A stretch of 64,000 bases of DNA from Pseudanabaena biceps (lineage in GTDB: Bacteria > Cyanobacteriota > Cyanobacteriia > Pseudanabaenales > Pseudanabaenaceae), in assembly GCA_013361095.1 (NCBI GenBank), contig JAATWA010000001.1:1586001-1650000 (forward strand). The letters are read 5' to 3'. The stretch's first letter is position 1. The number at the start of each line of letters is the position of its first letter. A program made the position numbers and the translations under genes. Below are positions 17,789-27,898 of this stretch, piece after piece. The notes beneath the pieces were generated by a model, which saw nothing but the letters and a program-made list of their open reading frames with translations, did no database searches and was not told the origin of the DNA.

Positions 17789-18613
17789 TTATTTCTTTTT
17801 CTTCTTATTTTTGCTAGAACCAAAGCCCTTCGCGACAGGTCTCGGAGGTAGCACTATTTCATTTAAAGGTTTCTGAAACTCTCTTTGTCGTTGATCTTTT
17901 TGCCAAGCCAGCATATAGTCTGGCATTTTGGGTGCTAGCTGTTTAGACGAGAAATCTGACTCCTGCTTTAGTCCTAACTCTACCTGAACTGAAGCCCAAG
18001 AACCCGTTATAAACTCATCAAGCTCACGATTAGAAAATACTTCCGCGATCAAATCAACGACTTCGATCGCCTTCAACTCGGTTAAATTGGTGATCAAAGT
18101 GGAGTCGAGAATGTCTTTCTTGCGATCGCGATAATTTTGGAGTTCTTCCCTTAGTATTTGTATGCAAGTCTCACGAAGTTCTGGATAGGCTTTGCTAACT
18201 TCTTCTAATCCATTTGCTGCTGATACGCGCAACCATACATCAATCTGATTATTATTGAGGTTCTGTTTAAGTGGTGCGATCGCAATTTCCCCTACCTGTA
18301 TGCACATTCCTCGTATCTCTTCATGGAGGTAGTCATCATCAGGGAACTTTGCTAACAGGGCTAAATATTCATTAAAGGTTGTTTCAGGATCTAGTTGTGC
18401 GGCGGCTCTCAGGGCATGAATTCCTGAATAGATTGATGGTGATTCACTATCTGTAAGTTCTTCGTCCTTAGCTAAACGAATCAGTTCAGGAACATCAGCT
18501 TTGGTTAATCCATACTGAGTAGGGTAATCAATCCAAACATCTTGCCAATTCGTTGGCGTATCTACCTTGAGGATTTGAGCAACTGGGTCTTGATAGGGAT
18601 GAGATTCTGACAT
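17789..18613 (-). CDS. HEAT-like helical repeat protein of unknown function
   Basis: 274 residues. About residues 30-210 are alpha-helical with a HEAT/DUF1186-like pattern (SIYSGIHALRAAAQLDPETTF, IAPLKQNLNNNQIDVWLRVS, AANGLEEVSKAYPELRETCI). The C-terminus is basic and ends KGFGSSKNKKKKK. The gene follows the ndh operon on the same strand but is separated from ndhE by a perfect hairpin, so it probably has its own promoter. The function is unknown; helical repeats suggest protein binding. The GFG near a lysine-rich end recurs in the two paralogs at 38.4-39.3 kb. Confidence 0.6.
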   Translation of the reverse strand: MSESHPYQDPVAQILKVDTPTNWQDVWIDYPTQYGLTKADVPELIRLAKDEELTDSESPSIYSGIHALRAAAQLDPETTFNEYLALLAKFPDDDYLHEEIRGMCIQVGEIAIAPLKQNLNNNQIDVWLRVSAANGLEEVSKAYPELRETCIQILREELQNYRDRKKDILDSTLITNLTELKAIEVVDLIAEVFSNRELDEFITGSWASVQVELGLKQESDFSSKQLAPKMPDYMLAWQKDQRQREFQKPLNEIVLPPRPVAKGFGSSKNKKKKK

Positions 18614-18642
18614 GATTTGTTAAAAAAATTTAGTTTAGTAAC

Positions 18643-18689
18643 AGAAAAGGTTTAGAAAGCTGGCTTTGCCAGCTTTCTAAACCTTTTCT
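18643..18689. terminator. Perfect 22-bp hairpin ending the ndh operon
   Basis: AGAAAAGGTTTAGAAAGC followed by TGGC (18643-18664) pairs perfectly with 18668-18689 around a TTT loop. It lies 10 bases beyond the ndhE stop. Confidence 0.75.
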
Positions 18690-18699
18690 TAGATTTTAA

Positions 18700-19005
18700 T
18701 TACCAACGTAGTAAATTAAATTGCTCCATATCCACGGTGTCGCGACTACGATAAATAGATAATACGATCGCCAGACCAACCGCCGCTTCCGCAGCTGCGA
18801 TCGAAATTACAAAAATAGTAAATACCTGCCCACGAATGCTTGCAGAATCGAGAAAATTAGAGAATGCCATCAAATTTAGATTCACAGCATTAAGCATTAA
18901 TTCTACAGACATCAATACCCGAACAGCATTACGGCTGGTAATCAAGCCGTAGATACCAATGCAAAACAGGGCAGCAGCAATAATCAAAAAAGGTTCTAAA
19001 GACAT
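18700..19005 (-). CDS. ndhE: NDH-1 subunit 4L
   Basis: 101 residues, three membrane helices, NuoK family. Seen: [20 protein letters not shown], then the conserved [12 protein letters not shown] with the membrane glutamate, and [16 protein letters not shown]. Part of the proton-pumping arm of NDH-1, which in cyanobacteria works with ferredoxin in respiration and cyclic electron flow. Last of ndhH-A-I-G-E. Confidence 0.95.
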   Translation of the reverse strand: MSLEPFLIIAAALFCIGIYGLITSRNAVRVLMSVELMLNAVNLNLMAFSNFLDSASIRGQVFTIFVISIAAAEAAVGLAIVLSIYRSRDTVDMEQFNLLRW

Positions 19006-19063
19006 ATCTGTTTACTATGGTTTTCTTCTTTCTTCTCTTTTTGGGAGAGGGTCTTAACAAACT

Positions 19064-19672
19064 TTATTTAGCAGCCATAAGTTGCTCTTTTGGCTTTTCC
19101 AACAATTCGAGAGATTCTTCTTCAACTTGACCTACTTGGACAGCATCAGGTACAAGCTCACGACGGGCTAAGACGATCGCACCAATTAGAGCTACTAATA
19201 GCAATATCGAAGCTAATTCAAAGGGTAATAAGTAATCACTAAAGAAATGCTGACCTAATACCACCATTGTCGAAGGTAGCTTTGCGATCGCGGGAGAAAT
19301 TGCCCAATTAGTTGAAGTTACCGTCACGCCAAGCAATGCAAATAGTCCGAGGCAAACCACTCCAGTTACCACACTGCGTAAAGCTCCATACTTCACCTCT
19401 TTGTAGTCTTGACGCTTATTTACCAGCATGATTGCAAACAAAATCAATATATTAACTGCACCGACATAGATTAAAACCTGTGCGGCGGCGACAAAATCAG
19501 CATTAAGTAACAGATATAGTCCCGCTACGCTAATAAAAGTTGCCCCAAGCAAAAATGCTGCGTAGACGATATTTTGCAGTAATACTACGCCCATAGCCGA
19601 AGCAATCAGCATCGCCGTCAACACAACTAGCGACACAGTTTGTGAGCCATCACCAAGACCGATATTATTCAT
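19064..19672 (-). CDS. ndhG: NDH-1 subunit 6
   Basis: 202 residues with five hydrophobic spans, NuoJ family. AAFLLGATFISVAGLYLLL and AAQVLIYVGAVNILILFAIML are the typical second and third helices, and LVALIGAIVLARRE the last. Membrane-arm subunit of NDH-1. A miniature repeat (element B) and a second hairpin lie between it and ndhI, so the operon is interrupted by about 175 bases here. Confidence 0.95.
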   Translation of the reverse strand: MNNIGLGDGSQTVSLVVLTAMLIASAMGVVLLQNIVYAAFLLGATFISVAGLYLLLNADFVAAAQVLIYVGAVNILILFAIMLVNKRQDYKEVKYGALRSVVTGVVCLGLFALLGVTVTSTNWAISPAIAKLPSTMVVLGQHFFSDYLLPFELASILLLVALIGAIVLARRELVPDAVQVGQVEEESLELLEKPKEQLMAAK

Positions 19673-19695
19673 TAAAATCTCCTTGCAATAATCTT

Positions 19696-19797
19696 ATACC
19701 AAAACTAAAAATGGCAAAGCCATTTTTAGTTTTGAAACCCCTTACTGGGTTTGGTTTTAATTCACAAAAGTGTTGTCACACTTTTGTGAATTGGTAT
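19696..19797. repeat. Element B, intact copy (102 bp)
   Basis: The element has ends ATACCAA and TTGGTAT and contains two internal hairpins (CTAAAAATGGC around AAA; TTCACAAAAGTG around a short loop). A second copy at 25525-25771 is split by element A, and a truncated copy is at 31191-31254. The outer TA next to CCAA/TTGG would fit TA-target insertion, as used by IS630-type miniature elements; that is inference. Confidence 0.75.
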
Positions 19798-19806
19798 CAC
19801 TTACAT

Positions 19807-19845
19807 GACAAGCTAAATATGGCTATAAGCCATATTTAGCTTGTC
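19807..19845. terminator. Perfect 18-bp hairpin downstream of ndhI
   Basis: GACAAGCTAAATATGGCT (19807-19824) pairs with 19828-19845 around ATA. It ends 2 bases before the ndhI stop codon, inside the ndh operon. It may limit read-through into ndhG or stabilise upstream mRNA. Confidence 0.6.
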
Positions 19846-19847
19846 TC

Positions 19848-20438
19848 TTATTTAGCTTCAGTAGTCGATTCGGCGATTTCTTCAGGACGCAGCCCTGCAC
19901 GTCTGGCTGTATGTGGCACTTCATGCCCTTCCATCACAGCCTTAGGCAAATAAGCCAGCTCACGAATAGGGGTCACAAATGGATCTTCAGTAACCTTGGT
20001 GGGCATCCGTCCGAGGGCGACGCTATCAAAGTTCAATTCATGGCGATCGAAGGTAGACAGATCATATTCTTCGGTCATCGACAAGGCATTTGTGGGGCAG
20101 TATTCCACACAGTTACCACAAAAAATACATACTCCAAAGTCAATACTGTAACTTTTGAGTTCCTTTTTCTTCATTTCGGTGTTGAATTTCCAATCAACTA
20201 CAGGCAAGTTAATCGGGCATACGCGCACACAGACTTCGCAGGAAATACACTTATCAAACTCGAAGTGAATCCTTCCACGGAAGCGCTCAGAGGGAATCAG
20301 CTTTTCGTAAGGGTACTGCACCGTAATCGGACGACGACGCATATGGTCAAAGGTCACCGACATTCCTTGCCCGATATATTTCGCCGCTTGGATCGCGTCT
20401 TTGGTGTAGTCACCAACTTTATTGAGAAATTTCAGCAT
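19848..20438 (-). CDS. ndhI: NDH-1 subunit I, two 4Fe-4S ferredoxin-like protein
   Basis: 196 residues. Two cysteine clusters, [12 protein letters not shown] and [12 protein letters not shown], each bind a 4Fe-4S centre in the peripheral arm. The N-terminal [20 protein letters not shown] is the amphipathic membrane contact typical of NuoI/NdhI. It lies 85 bases downstream of ndhA. Confidence 0.96.
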   Translation of the reverse strand: MLKFLNKVGDYTKDAIQAAKYIGQGMSVTFDHMRRRPITVQYPYEKLIPSERFRGRIHFEFDKCISCEVCVRVCPINLPVVDWKFNTEMKKKELKSYSIDFGVCIFCGNCVEYCPTNALSMTEEYDLSTFDRHELNFDSVALGRMPTKVTEDPFVTPIRELAYLPKAVMEGHEVPHTARRAGLRPEEIAESTTEAK

Positions 20439-20523
20439 TGTGGTAATTTGGGTTTAAGTTTCTGCTTTAAATTCAAAAATCTTGTTCCCCTCTCTCTCTG
20501 GGAGAGGGGCTAGGGGTGAGGGC

Positions 20524-21642
20524 TTATCCACCAAACGCAAAGGGGAAAGCCAACTTCAAAGCTGCGGTAATTAGCAGATTAGCCAATCCAATGGGTAACA
20601 AGAACTTCCAACCCAGATCTAACAGTTGGTCGATTCGCACACGGGGAACTGTCCAACGCAAGAGAATCGCAAAAAAGATAAAGGCATAGGTTTTAACTAG
20701 GGTTGCCGTTAAACCAATGAAAGCTGCCAGAACTTGCCACCATGCAGTATTTGCTTCAATACCTAGAGCATCGCTAATTCTGTCAATAGGGAATGGTAAC
20801 TCCCAGCCACCGAGGTAAAGGATCGATGCAAGTAAGCCAGCCAGCAATAAGTTAGCGTAGGAACCACCATAGAAGAAGGCAAATCTGATCCCTGAATATT
20901 CAGTTTGATAACCTGCAACGAGTTCTTCTTCGGCTTCGGGTAAGTCAAAGGGCAAGCGTTCACATTCGGCAAGGGCAGCGATGATAAAAATCACGAAGCC
21001 AATTGGTTGTCGCCAAATATTCCATGACAAAATCCCATACTCGGCTTGCTGATTGACAATATCAATCGTGCTGAGTCCATTAGTCATCAGAGCCACAGCA
21101 AGTACTGCCAGAGCCAGAGGGATTTCGTAACTAATCGACTGCGCGGCTGCCCGCAACCCACCAAGCAGTGAATATTTGTTGTTAGAAGAGTAGCCTGCCA
21201 TTAGCAAACCAATCGGCGCAATGCTAGAAATTGCGATGATAAAAAACATCCCTGTACCAATGTCAGAAATGATCAAATTCTGACCAAAGGGGATCACCAA
21301 GTAACAGATAAAGACAGATGTAAATACGAGAGCAGGACCGATCGTATATAGCAAAGGATCGGCTTTAGCGGGGATCGTACCTTGCTTAATTAAAAGTTTA
21401 CCTACGTCAGCAAGAGGGATCAGCAATCCAAAAGGTCCTGCGTATTCAGGTCCAATTCTTTGCTGGGCAGCAGCGGAAATTTTGCGCTCTAGCCATGTGC
21501 AGACCAACGCGCCCACAGTCACGCCTAGAATCATTACTGCCATGGGCAGTACCATCCAAATCAGTTTGGCAACGTCTGCCGGTAGCCCAAGCCCTGATAA
21601 GATTTCGATTAAAGATTTCTGTAAATCAATTCCACCGTACAT
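20524..21642 (-). CDS. ndhA: NDH-1 subunit 1
   Basis: 372 residues, eight membrane helices, NuoH family. The quinone-site segments [19 protein letters not shown] and [19 protein letters not shown] are present. Its start overlaps the ndhH stop by one base (TAATG), so the two are translationally coupled. Confidence 0.96.
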   Translation of the reverse strand: MYGGIDLQKSLIEILSGLGLPADVAKLIWMVLPMAVMILGVTVGALVCTWLERKISAAAQQRIGPEYAGPFGLLIPLADVGKLLIKQGTIPAKADPLLYTIGPALVFTSVFICYLVIPFGQNLIISDIGTGMFFIIAISSIAPIGLLMAGYSSNNKYSLLGGLRAAAQSISYEIPLALAVLAVALMTNGLSTIDIVNQQAEYGILSWNIWRQPIGFVIFIIAALAECERLPFDLPEAEEELVAGYQTEYSGIRFAFFYGGSYANLLLAGLLASILYLGGWELPFPIDRISDALGIEANTAWWQVLAAFIGLTATLVKTYAFIFFAILLRWTVPRVRIDQLLDLGWKFLLPIGLANLLITAALKLAFPFAFGG

Positions 21643-22823
21643 TAGCGATCAACCTCACCCATAATAATATCCACACTGCCAAGGATTGCCATGATGTCGG
21701 CGAGTTTCATGCCGCGCACAAGGTCTGGCAAAATCTGCAAATTAATAAATCCAGGTGGACGGATCTTGAAACGCCAAGGGAAGACACTATCTTCACCAAT
21801 GATATAGACACCTAATTCACCCTTTGGTGCTTCCACCCGAACATAATGCTCACCTGCTGCAACTTTGAAGGTGGGCGATGGTTTTTTGCTAATGAACTGA
21901 TAGTCCATTGAGTTCCATTCGCTCTTAGGTCCCGCCAACATTCTCTGGGCTTCGAGGTTTTCGTAAGACCCTCCTGGAATTTGCTTGAGGCATTGCAGGA
22001 TCATTTTTGTGGATTCGCGCATCTCACGGACGCGAACGAGGTAACGGGCTAAACAGTCGCCGCCATTGTCCCACTGCACATCCCAGTCGAGTTCATCGTA
22101 GAGTTCATAATGATCGACCTTACGCAAGTCAAGCTTTACACCTGAGCCGCGCAACATGGGACCTGACAAGCCCCAATTGATTGCTTCGTCACGAGTAATT
22201 GTGCCTAAGCCCTCAACCCGTCTACGAAAAATAGGATTATTGCTAATTAATTTTTCATATTCGTCGATAACAGGTGTGAAATAATTACAAAAATCTTCGC
22301 ATTTTTCAATCCAGCCATAGGGTAGATCGGCAGCTACGCCGCCAATGCGAAAATAGTTGTGCATCATCCGCATTCCTGTCGCTGCCTCGAACAGGTCGTA
22401 GATCATTTCCCGTTCGCGGAAGACATAGAAAAATGGGGTTTGTGCGCCGATGTCTGCGACGAATGTGCCGAGCCACAGTAGGTGAGAGGCGATGCGGCTA
22501 AGTTCTAGCATGATCATCCGAATGTAGCTAGCGCGTCGCGGTACTGGGACGTTAGCAAGTTTTTCGGGTGCATTGACGGTGATTGCCTCGGTGAACATGG
22601 TCGCGAGGTAATCCCATCGGGTCACATAGGGCAAGTATTGAATAATCGTGCGATTTTCGGCGATTTTTTCCATTGAGCGATGCAAGTAGCCTAATACTGG
22701 CTCGCAATCGACTACGTTTTCGCCGTCTAGCGTGACGATAAGTCTGAGAACACCGTGCATGGATGGGTGGTGAGGTCCCATATTTATGACCATGCGTTCG
22801 GCTTTGGTTTCAATCATCACCAT
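21642..22823 (-). CDS. ndhH: NDH-1 subunit H (49 kDa, NuoD family)
   Basis: 393 residues. [22 protein letters not shown] at the N-terminus and the C-terminal [11 protein letters not shown] match NdhH, which lines the quinone cavity in the peripheral arm. First gene of the ndhH-A-I-G-E run. Gene order with ndhH directly joined to ndhA differs from cyanobacteria where ndhH stands elsewhere. Start: the ORF begins [16 protein letters not shown]; the second methionine is also possible. Confidence 0.96.
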   Translation of the reverse strand: MVMIETKAERMVINMGPHHPSMHGVLRLIVTLDGENVVDCEPVLGYLHRSMEKIAENRTIIQYLPYVTRWDYLATMFTEAITVNAPEKLANVPVPRRASYIRMIMLELSRIASHLLWLGTFVADIGAQTPFFYVFREREMIYDLFEAATGMRMMHNYFRIGGVAADLPYGWIEKCEDFCNYFTPVIDEYEKLISNNPIFRRRVEGLGTITRDEAINWGLSGPMLRGSGVKLDLRKVDHYELYDELDWDVQWDNGGDCLARYLVRVREMRESTKMILQCLKQIPGGSYENLEAQRMLAGPKSEWNSMDYQFISKKPSPTFKVAAGEHYVRVEAPKGELGVYIIGEDSVFPWRFKIRPPGFINLQILPDLVRGMKLADIMAILGSVDIIMGEVDR

Positions 22824-23294
22824 GATTTGCGATCGCCTCTCTAATCTGTAAACTGTTGCTTTGGCTAGTAGTGCTAGTTTTTGCTAGTTGTTTAGGATCT
22901 GTTGTGCTGAGCGCGACAAATCCCAAATCCTTGTTATTTTAAGTCACTGGTTGAGCTATTGCTCTAGCAGTTGACTCTATTGGTTATGTTAATTAAGTAG
23001 ATATACCTTGATGGTTATCAGTATATCGCCATGTTGGGGCGGGAATATGTGTTAAAAAGTTGCTAAAAGCTGATTTTGGCTTTAAGTTATTTTATCAATA
23101 TCATAGATTTTAAACTATCCTTCAGCAAAAAATCATTGATTAAAAATTATGATGCTTGTAACGATACTAAGGTGAGTTCAAAGTCCTAAAAGCTACAAGT
23201 GCGTATCATAAAATCCTCGCACCATCCCTCGAAAAACAGGCTAAAACTTGGAAATTTATCCAACTTTGGGTCGATCCAATCCCTTGTCCAGCGA
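22824..23294. other. Upstream region of ndhH
   Basis: 471 bases with no convincing gene. It must hold the ndh promoter for the minus strand and the end of whatever lies upstream. It includes direct copies of CTAGTxxTGCTAGTT around 22865-22890. I see no strong hairpin. Confidence 0.4.
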
Positions 23295-25322
23295 TTAATC
23301 ACGTTGTTCAACTCCATTTTGAATATTAGTCACATTGGCAGGGGGGCGCGTCCAATTAAAGTCACTTATTCGCAATAAAAACTCTCCTAAGCCTTGAGTG
23401 GGATTGTAGCGAATTACCACTGCATAGGTACGTCGCGCATACTCTAAGGAATAGGCAGCATCAAATAAATTACCTGTATCTAAATTCCAACTTTGCTGAA
23501 TACCAAAGCGGATAGGACCATAAATCTGTTGGACTAAGCCTGCGGTGAGCGATCTCGTATCGGCAATGCGATCAAACAGAAATGGCGATCGCCCTGTAGA
23601 AAAAGCTTGGGTATAGCTCACCGACAAGCTGGTGTAATCCAAAAAGTCCTTTACGAAATTACCCACTTCCGCCGACAAGCCCAAGGTTCCGAATAAAGTG
23701 GCTTGATTAATTCCATTAGAATACAAAGAATTAACCCCCTGCAAGGCAACAAAAGCGTCTAATTTCGGCACAATCACGTTAGGAGAGAACCGCAATCCCT
23801 GATCTTTTTCGGCAGCAGCAGGTATACCGCGCAATAATGGAAACGAACGGCTCAATACCGCCGCACTTTGGACACGGATTAATGTACCAATCGTATTAAT
23901 TGGTTGAATATCATCGCGTAAGGCACTGATCGCTTGCGCAGCAATTTGATAATTAAAATTAACTTGAGAATCGCCAAGGACAAAATTTGGAGAAATTAAT
24001 GTCGATCCAGTGATGTTATTTACATCTTGAAATCCTAGAGAGCCGTTAAAAATGCGATCGCGGAAGGCATATTGTGACAGTAAGGTATAGTCACCGAACA
24101 CAGGTAACTGATAACTAGCATTAAAACGCAGTAACGAGTCTAAGCGCGAAAAATTTAGCCCTGAAAAGCTGGCTCTTGCGGATAAATTCTGCCCATTGTC
24201 AAACGCGCCATTTAAAGTTGCTACTACTCCCAAAAAATCAAATCCTGACACGCCTCCACTGGAAAAAGCTCTTTGGATGAGTAGCTGCGGTGACAACTGG
24301 AAACTCAGGTTTGGTTGAGTGATTACATCAAAGCTTTGTTGATAAAAAGCTCCGTCGCGATCGCGACGGTCAAAGCCAATTAGGGCGGGAGCAAATCGCT
24401 GAAAGCGATCAATGGTAATGCTGTTAAGCGGTAATGGAAGGGAAAAACCTTGGTCAAAAACAATGCGTGGGGATTCTAAATCAAGACGATTTTGGGTTGG
24501 TGATATTGGGGTTAGGGTAGCTTTGCGGGTGATGAGTTCCAGTTCAGGTGGACTAAAGGGATCATTAGTAACACGCAGATTTTCGGCTGTCCAAGTATCA
24601 CCATCAATGATTAAACGCTCAGCAATAAAACCCAAACGACGCACCTGTCCATCATTAGAGTTTCCCGTCCCCGCAACCGATACAGTGATCGAGTTAGAGG
24701 CTAACTCTGAAGGCGATCGCGATACTTCTGAACTTACTAAAGTGCCAAGATCGACTGCACCCGTAGCATTCAGTAATTCTCCCTTAACGTCACGGTAGTT
24801 GTAAGTAAGCTTTGCGCCAGTTATTTTTTGATTTCCCCTTGTAAATAAAACATTGCCATCGGCGATCACTTCCTGCGATTCTGTATTTAACTGCACCCGA
24901 TTCGCTTTGAGAACTGAATTTCTATAGTTAATCGTCACATTACCTTCCGCCACAAATACCTGCGTATTGATGTCGTATTCTTGGTGATCGCTAACTACAT
25001 TTAATAAATCCCCCTGTGGCGGTGTTTTAGGTGAAATGAGACGAGGTTTGTCTTTGGGCTTGATTTTAGGTAAGCTATTGGGCTTTATCGCGCCCGCTTG
25101 TGCAACTATGTCGGTGGTAATTTGACGAGCAATATCGTCGGGATCAGGCAATGACTCTAAAAAAAGTTGTAGCTGCGATCGCACCTCAAGGGGCAATTCC
25201 GACTGCAAACCAGTTGAGAAGCTAGCCATATTGCTAGCCAACACTGGCTTAGGTCGAACCTGTCGCACCTCTGCGGAGGTGCTAGGCGGCAAATGATTTG
25301 GAGGCGGTAGTAAAAAGTCCAT
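23295..25322 (-). CDS. OstA/LptA-domain outer-membrane protein with DUF3769-type barrel (LptD-like)
   Basis: 675 residues. After a proline-rich N-terminus, residues about 110-190 form a LptA/OstA-like jellyroll (LLNVVSDHQEYDINTQVFVA, AEGNVTINYRNSVLKANRVQ, IADGNVLFTRGNQKITGAKL). The rest is rich in alternating beta-strands ending LGEFLLRISDFNW, as in an outer-membrane barrel. Cyanobacteria use such DUF3769 proteins in place of classic LptD for lipopolysaccharide insertion. No clear N-terminal signal peptide is seen, so the annotated start may be short or the family lacks one. It lies in reach of a surface-polysaccharide island, which fits. Confidence 0.75.
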   Translation of the reverse strand: MDFLLPPPNHLPPSTSAEVRQVRPKPVLASNMASFSTGLQSELPLEVRSQLQLFLESLPDPDDIARQITTDIVAQAGAIKPNSLPKIKPKDKPRLISPKTPPQGDLLNVVSDHQEYDINTQVFVAEGNVTINYRNSVLKANRVQLNTESQEVIADGNVLFTRGNQKITGAKLTYNYRDVKGELLNATGAVDLGTLVSSEVSRSPSELASNSITVSVAGTGNSNDGQVRRLGFIAERLIIDGDTWTAENLRVTNDPFSPPELELITRKATLTPISPTQNRLDLESPRIVFDQGFSLPLPLNSITIDRFQRFAPALIGFDRRDRDGAFYQQSFDVITQPNLSFQLSPQLLIQRAFSSGGVSGFDFLGVVATLNGAFDNGQNLSARASFSGLNFSRLDSLLRFNASYQLPVFGDYTLLSQYAFRDRIFNGSLGFQDVNNITGSTLISPNFVLGDSQVNFNYQIAAQAISALRDDIQPINTIGTLIRVQSAAVLSRSFPLLRGIPAAAEKDQGLRFSPNVIVPKLDAFVALQGVNSLYSNGINQATLFGTLGLSAEVGNFVKDFLDYTSLSVSYTQAFSTGRSPFLFDRIADTRSLTAGLVQQIYGPIRFGIQQSWNLDTGNLFDAAYSLEYARRTYAVVIRYNPTQGLGEFLLRISDFNWTRPPANVTNIQNGVEQRD

Positions 25323-25377
25323 ACTTCAACTAAGTTTACAGGATTTTTATCTGCGATCTAGCAATTTACGATTAAAG

Positions 25378-25441
25378 CAGCAATTCTCATTTTAAAAATT
25401 GTTTTTTGTCCTTACCCGTAGGCTAGATTTCAAAATTGCTG
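25378..25441. repeat. Element A remnant (64 bp)
   Basis: It starts CAGCAATTCTCATT and ends CAAAATTGCTG, sharing the left end and the GTAGGCTAG interior of the full copy at 25575-25704 but lacking the middle. No target duplication was found. Probably an internal-deletion derivative. Confidence 0.55.
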
Positions 25442-25470
25442 CAATTACGCAGTTTCCGCTCACGAGCTTT

Positions 25471-25513
25471 AAATAATAGAAAAGCGGCGCAAAGTGCCGC
25501 TTTTCTATTATTT
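25471..25513. repeat. 20-bp-arm hairpin, GCGGCGC-AAA-GTGCCGC type
   Basis: 25471-25490 pairs with 25494-25513 around AAA, with one G-T wobble. It shares the GC-rich tip of the dispersed hairpin family and lies between dnaN and the LptD-like gene. Confidence 0.7.
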
Positions 25514-25524
25514 AATCGCGAATT

Positions 25525-25771
25525 ATACCAAAGATAAAGCTAAAAATGGCTCCGCCATTTTTAGCTTTAAAACCCAGCAATTCTCATTATGAAACCAATT
25601 TTGGGGTTTTCAGCGCCTTAGGGTCTGCAAACCCCAAAATTGGTTTTTTGAGAGCCAGCCGTAGGCTAGCTTTCAAAAACCAATTTTTATAATGAGAATT
25701 GCTGTTTAAAACCTTTACTGAGCTTGGTTTTTAATCCACAAAAGTGTTGTCACACTTTTGTGGATTGGTAT
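25525..25771. repeat. Element B split by insertion of element A
   Basis: Left half 25525-25574 begins ATACCAA; right half 25705-25771 ends TTGGTAT. If the insertion and one 9-base repeat are removed, the two halves rejoin into a copy closely matching 19696-19797, including CACAAAAGTG and its mirror. Confidence 0.85.
25575..25704. mobile_element. Element A, full copy (130 bp), with perfect 9-bp target duplication
   Basis: Terminal inverted repeats begin CAGCAATTCTCATTAT and end ATAATGAGAATTGCTG; the two arms continue into AAACCAATTTT-type sequence. TTTAAAACC occurs immediately before (25566-25574) and after (25705-25713), a perfect 9-bp duplication. It has no coding capacity, so it would be moved by a transposase elsewhere. 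A second copy lies at 28407-28535 in opposite orientation. Confidence 0.9.
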
Positions 25772-25774
25772 TAC

Positions 25775-26929
25775 CTAGTTACGAATCTGGACAGGCATAA
25801 GCAAATAAGTCATTTTCATTGCCCCAATTGGCACAAGTACCGCAGGGCTAGTGGGATTATTGAGTTGGATTTGGATTTCATTGCTAGGTAAAGCCTTGAG
25901 ACCATCTAGTAAATATTTGACATTAAAGGCAATTTCTACATCTTCGCCTGATACCTGTGCTGGCAGAGATTCACGACCTGCGGCGACATCAGGAGCTTCC
26001 ACAGATAAAGAAATTTCTTGTCCAGTAGAGTCAATAGAAATTTTGACAATGTTATTTTTTTGATCAGCAAGAACGGCAATCCTTTCCAATGCCGATAGGA
26101 ATAACTTTCGCTCTAGTGTAACTTGGCGCTCAAAACGATTGGGAATGAGCTGACGGTAATTAGGGTAACTGCCATCAAGTAAGCGAGAAATCAAAATTTG
26201 ATTAGCACTCTGGAAAATCATGTTTGATTGATCAAACTTTACAGCGATCGCACCTTCTGTCTGCTGATTGAGCATTCTTTCTAGTTCCCGCAAAGCTCGA
26301 GCAGGAATAGTCACTTCCAGATTGGTAGTCACCGTATCGCTAGTCACAGGTGGTTCATCAGCATCAAGAAATCCTGTCTGCACTACTGCCAGTCGGTGTC
26401 CGTCAGTAGCAGCAAATTCTAAGCGATCGCGATCGGAAGTAAGGTGTACGCCCGTAAGAATGCGCTTAGTTTCATCAGCAGAAGTAGCAAACAAAGTCGA
26501 TGCCAGCCCACTCAACATCGATTCAACGGGCAAATAGGTGGTTTGACCATCTTCACCAATCTGGGGTAGTTCAGGAAATTCTTCAACAGCTAGACCATGC
26601 ATTTGGTAACGCCCTGACCCACAAACAATGGAAACCATCGTGTTGTCCTTGTCCACGCTGATGGTGATATCTTCATCAGGAAGTCGAGAAACGATGTCAT
26701 TGAGAAGCTTAGCGGGTAAAGTAATTGCCCCACCATCGATAACTTGGGCGGGGAAAGACACCTGAATGCCAAGATTGAGATCAAAGGCTGTCATACCCAG
26801 ACTTTGGCTAGCAATGTCGGCGTCAATGCGGATATTTGCCAAGATGGGGTGCGTAGGACGAGAGGCGACAGCACGACCGACAAGGGCAAGATTGGCAGCA
26901 AGTTGGTTTTGGGGGCAGACTAATCGCAT
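25775..26929 (-). CDS. dnaN: DNA polymerase III sliding clamp (beta subunit)
   Basis: 384 residues, three repeated clamp domains. Seen: VCPQNQLAANLALVGRAVASRP, IRIDADIASQSLGMTAFDLNLG, FAATDGHRLAVVQT and the C-terminal YLLMPVQIRN. The ring encircles DNA and tethers the replicative polymerase. The gene lies beside a DnaA-box cluster (27371-27576) and is read away from it, the usual origin arrangement. Confidence 0.97.
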   Translation of the reverse strand: MRLVCPQNQLAANLALVGRAVASRPTHPILANIRIDADIASQSLGMTAFDLNLGIQVSFPAQVIDGGAITLPAKLLNDIVSRLPDEDITISVDKDNTMVSIVCGSGRYQMHGLAVEEFPELPQIGEDGQTTYLPVESMLSGLASTLFATSADETKRILTGVHLTSDRDRLEFAATDGHRLAVVQTGFLDADEPPVTSDTVTTNLEVTIPARALRELERMLNQQTEGAIAVKFDQSNMIFQSANQILISRLLDGSYPNYRQLIPNRFERQVTLERKLFLSALERIAVLADQKNNIVKISIDSTGQEISLSVEAPDVAAGRESLPAQVSGEDVEIAFNVKYLLDGLKALPSNEIQIQLNNPTSPAVLVPIGAMKMTYLLMPVQIRN

Positions 26930-27370
26930 ATTGGCTGGATCACTGAAAATAATTTTGGGAAACTACTGAACGGTAGGTTAGGTTCTAGGAATACAATCAA
27001 TCTTAAAGTTTTATTCCATTCTCTAAAAATATTTAAAGATAAAAAGTAGATAGAAGGTTACAGCTTAAATTTCTAGTGGATTGAGAAGAAAATAGAGATT
27101 TTTAATTGGAAGTTTTAGGTAAATTCAAACTAGAAAAGAATTGAGCAATTGCGGAACATGGAATGAGAACTTTAAATTTTGAATTTAGGATTTTTTTAAG
27201 TCTGAGCTAATATCTGATTTTTAGTTAGTGGGAGCTAATCATACCATCGTTGACATTTTTTGCAAGATAAAAAATTATATTTCTTGAGTAATTTTTTTCA
27301 TTATTTTTTCGTTTGATCTAATTATTACGGTTTTAAAGAATAAAAGATCTTAGATAGTAGTAGTAGGGGC

Positions 27371-27576
27371 TGTGGAAAATGTGGAAAACTTAACTAAAAG
27401 CTTATGTATCAATCTATTTGGAGCTTTTTACCTGTGGATAACTCTGTGGAAAAAGTGGCTAGTTATCCACAGGGTATAAATACTCATTAAAAGTTTTCCA
27501 CATTTTCCCCAAGTTTATCCACAGCTATTTAAGAGTTATCCACAAAAAAAATGGACTTCTCCACAAGTTTTCCACA
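27371..27576. other. Probable chromosomal replication origin (oriC): ten DnaA boxes
   Basis: Boxes of TTATCCACA or TTTTCCACA: on the minus strand at 27371-27379, 27380-27388, 27433-27441 and 27445-27453; on the plus strand at 27463-27471, 27494-27502, 27515-27523, 27536-27544, 27557-27565 (TTCTCCACA) and 27568-27576. The four left boxes face one way and the six right boxes the other. AT-rich stretches suited to unwinding flank both sides (about 27240-27360 and 27650-27720). dnaN is adjacent, as at the Synechococcus elongatus origin. Confidence 0.9.
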
Positions 27577-27851
27577 GGCAAATGCTAAATATTATGTTTC
27601 TATGACTAATCCTAAGCCAGAAAAGCTATAAAATAGTCTTGATAAAATCAGGTTGTTTGTATTTTATTAAGGGACAATAATTTTAAAAAATTCTAAAAAA
27701 AATAAATTTTTCTAACCTGCCTCTCATGAATTTTGAGGCGATCGCATTTGGTTCAAAATCTAATATTTACTTAATGGGCTTCTCATCGTCATCATGTTTT
27801 ATGCACTTTTAGAGATTTTACGATGAATGAAATAGTTAAAGATAGAATTGC

Positions 27852-27898
27852 CCAAAAGATGAGTGGCGGCACGATTCGCGCCGCCACTCATCTTTTGG
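27852..27898. repeat. 19-bp-arm hairpin beside the origin
   Basis: CCAAAAGATGAGTGGCGGC (27852-27870) pairs perfectly with 27880-27898; the loop contains CGATTCG. It follows no recognised gene, so it is listed with the dispersed hairpin family rather than as a terminator. Confidence 0.7.
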
